Shown here: one piece after another, positions 5,853-6,047 of the stretch
How positions within the stretch are numbered: position 1 is the stretch's first letter
How the letters are laid out: each line of letters begins with the position of its first letter
Assembly (NCBI GenBank): GCA_947653505.1
Contig: CANTHI010000243.1
Location: 1 to 6,047, forward strand
Direction of reading: 5' to 3'
Length of the DNA: 6,047 bases
DNA from: an uncultured Eubacterium sp.
GTDB taxonomy: Bacteria > Bacillota_A > Clostridia > Lachnospirales > Lachnospiraceae
The notes under the pieces: model-generated
The model's database searches: none
What the model was told of the DNA's origin: nothing
The model's input: only the letters and a program-made list of their open reading frames with translations
Program-made: the position numbers and the translations under genes

Positions 5853-6047
5853 CTCCTATAGGCCACTTCCCATAGGCGCGAACTTATGAACAAATACAAC
5901 AATTTTCATAAAAGTGTTACATTTTGGCTATGCGGACGCTGGGAGAGGAAATTTGCCCCGTCTGCTGTGACCGCTCCAGAATGCAAGAAGCCCTAAGTAT
6001 TCTGCATCAACTCTTTGGTACCGGACGGGCGCGACACCTGGTTCGCT

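Larger units (their letters stand above)
5573..6047. other. Right-end region without a confident gene
   Basis: Apart from the MNT promoter and the possible small ORF at 5736-5852, nothing firm is seen. The last 120 bp (5928-6047) are GC-richer than the neighbouring DNA. They are open on the minus strand from the right edge to a TAG at 5930-5928 (39 residues, including LGLLAFWSGHSRRGKFPLP) and on the plus strand from an ATG at 5930 to the edge (including EEICPVCCDRSRMQEALS). At most one is real. This may be the end of a gene or of a degenerate element lying mostly outside the window. Confidence 0.4.

Noticed and set aside
1..6047. CRISPR arrays, tRNA, rRNA or riboswitches
   Set aside because: No regularly spaced repeats, cloverleaf-like segments or rRNA-like stretches were seen on either strand when reading by eye.

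Overview
The window looks like a chromosomal accessory region from a low-to-moderate GC Gram-positive gut-type bacterium, most likely a Lachnospiraceae-like Clostridia member. This rests on strong AGGAG/AAAGG ribosome binding sites, the style of the glycosyltransferases and of the XRE regulator that precedes them, and a GT2 protein carrying a DUF4422 domain. The assignment is inferred from style; no rRNA or other marker gene is present.

All confidently called genes lie on the minus strand and form two transcription units. Left unit (2902 down to 1, running off the left edge): a small XRE-family regulator, a family 4 glycosyltransferase and a large GT2-DUF4422 fusion, packed with overlapping or nearly touching ends. 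This looks like the first part of an exopolysaccharide or capsule locus. Right unit (5572 down to 3395): an MNT-type minimal nucleotidyltransferase (MntA-like antitoxin), a HEPN/HepT-like ribonuclease toxin overlapping it by 4 bp, and, 40 bp later, a roughly 500-residue helical protein of unknown function. A clear rho-independent terminator at 3364-3393 closes this unit. A recognisable promoter (TATAAT with TTGACT upstream) precedes the MNT gene.

Between the two units lies an AT-rich gene-free stretch (2903-3394) with the most interesting signal in the window. A 24-bp inverted repeat (23 of 24 identical, with a perfect 16-bp core) at 2968-2991 and 3286-3309 flanks about 294 bp. Each repeat is itself a dyad with short arms around a 7-bp centre, as in tyrosine-recombinase crossover sites. 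The best sigma-A-like promoter inside (TTGCAA, 17 bp, TAAAAT) points rightward, away from the polysaccharide genes and into the end of a gene on the opposite strand. This is the layout of an invertible promoter switch captured in the OFF orientation; inversion would aim it at the XRE-GT4-GT2 operon. No recombinase gene lies in the window, so the switch remains a hypothesis.

The right end (5640-6047) has no confident gene. It holds a possible 36-38 residue minus-strand small ORF with a good ribosome binding site and a GC-richer edge segment that is open on both strands, possibly the end of another gene or a degenerate remnant.
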